Shown here one piece after another: positions 22,831-22,935 of a stretch of 22,935 nt of DNA. The stretch's first letter is position 1. Every line of letters begins with the position of its first letter. The stretch is from UBA6183 sp964545895 (lineage in GTDB: Bacteria; Bacteroidota; Bacteroidia; UKL13-3). Below the pieces are notes generated by a model, which saw only the letters and a list, made by a program, of their open reading frames with translations, had not been told where the DNA came from and made no database searches. The stretch lies in contig CAZJHS010000048.1 in NCBI GenBank assembly GCA_964545895.1, positions 1 through 22,935 on the forward strand, given 5' to 3'. Both the position numbers and the translations under genes were made by a program.

Positions 22831-22935
22831 AGGCATAACAGGCGTTTGGCAAAAAAGCGGGTTCAGTGCTTAAATGAAGCTTTGTGCTTCGTATCAAGTT
22901 CAGTGCTGGCAGACAGTTTAGTGCTTCGAAATCCG
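22831..22935 (+). repeat. attC-like tail: AGGCATAAC core and four imperfect 18-19 bp repeats (runs off window)
   Basis: The segment opens with AGGCATAAC (22831-22839), the inverted copy of the left repeat; GCATAAC fits six of seven positions of the attC R'' core RYYYAAC. After a GGCGTTTGGC stretch, imperfect repeats headed TT(C/T)(A)GTGCT begin at 22862, 22881, 22899 and 22917. GAAGC/GCTTC (22876-22890) can form a small hairpin. No gene is seen here. The sequence ends at the window edge, so a matching 3' core could lie outside. Confidence 0.45.

Overview
The window looks like a chromosomal segment of an AT-rich member of the Bacteroidota. The evidence is a large secreted protein of a type common in type IX secretion (T9SS) species, candidate promoters of the TTTG-N18-20-TAnnTTTG kind, weak Shine-Dalgarno sites, the compact Bacteroidota-style homogentisate dioxygenase, and a small conserved protein beside fdhD. 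All core genes share one codon style (for example, Asp is mostly GAT). The last gene does not.

Layout, left to right. (1) 1-3983, minus strand: a partial secreted beta-propeller protein behind its own promoter, and an MsbA-type ABC exporter. (2) 4103-5457, plus: a family 2 glycosyltransferase and an unrecognised small exported protein. (3) 5492-6334, minus: a double-PAS protein that stops inside what looks like a histidine-kinase H-box. (4) 6559-8904, plus: hmgA-hppD, two consecutive steps of tyrosine catabolism, closed by a hairpin terminator. (5) 9032-12347, plus: a polytopic membrane protein, a THEP1-like NTPase/MobA fusion interrupted by an in-frame amber codon, fdhD, and a small DUF7009-like protein. 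This group points to molybdenum-cofactor and formate-dehydrogenase maturation. A bidirectional terminator follows. (6) 12418-15935, minus: a membrane-anchored TPR protein, a beta-carbonic anhydrase and a SulP anion transporter (probably bicarbonate handling), and a small exported protein. A large stem-loop with a U-tract lies between the anhydrase and TPR genes. (7) 16023-20780, minus: a tandem two-module D-Ala-D-Ala ligase, a GNAT acetyltransferase, a cysteine-free IscA-like protein and a MacB/FtsX-type permease. (8) 20945-21442, plus: a TlpA-like thioredoxin with terminator. (9) 21500-22069: a gene-poor stretch with short tandem repeats and hairpins. (10) 22070-22935: a gene with foreign codon usage encoding a tail-anchored protein, bounded by a 9-bp inverted repeat GTTATGCCT/AGGCATAAC and followed by a repeat-rich tail. 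It resembles a mobile gene cassette.

Most of the window is ordinary housekeeping and catabolism. The points most worth following are the amber codon in the NTPase-MobA gene, the cassette-like element at the right edge, the truncated PAS kinase remnant, the asymmetric tandem ligase, the cysteine-less IscA and the structured 3' element after the carbonic anhydrase. All calls were made by reading the sequence; no database search or folding program was run.
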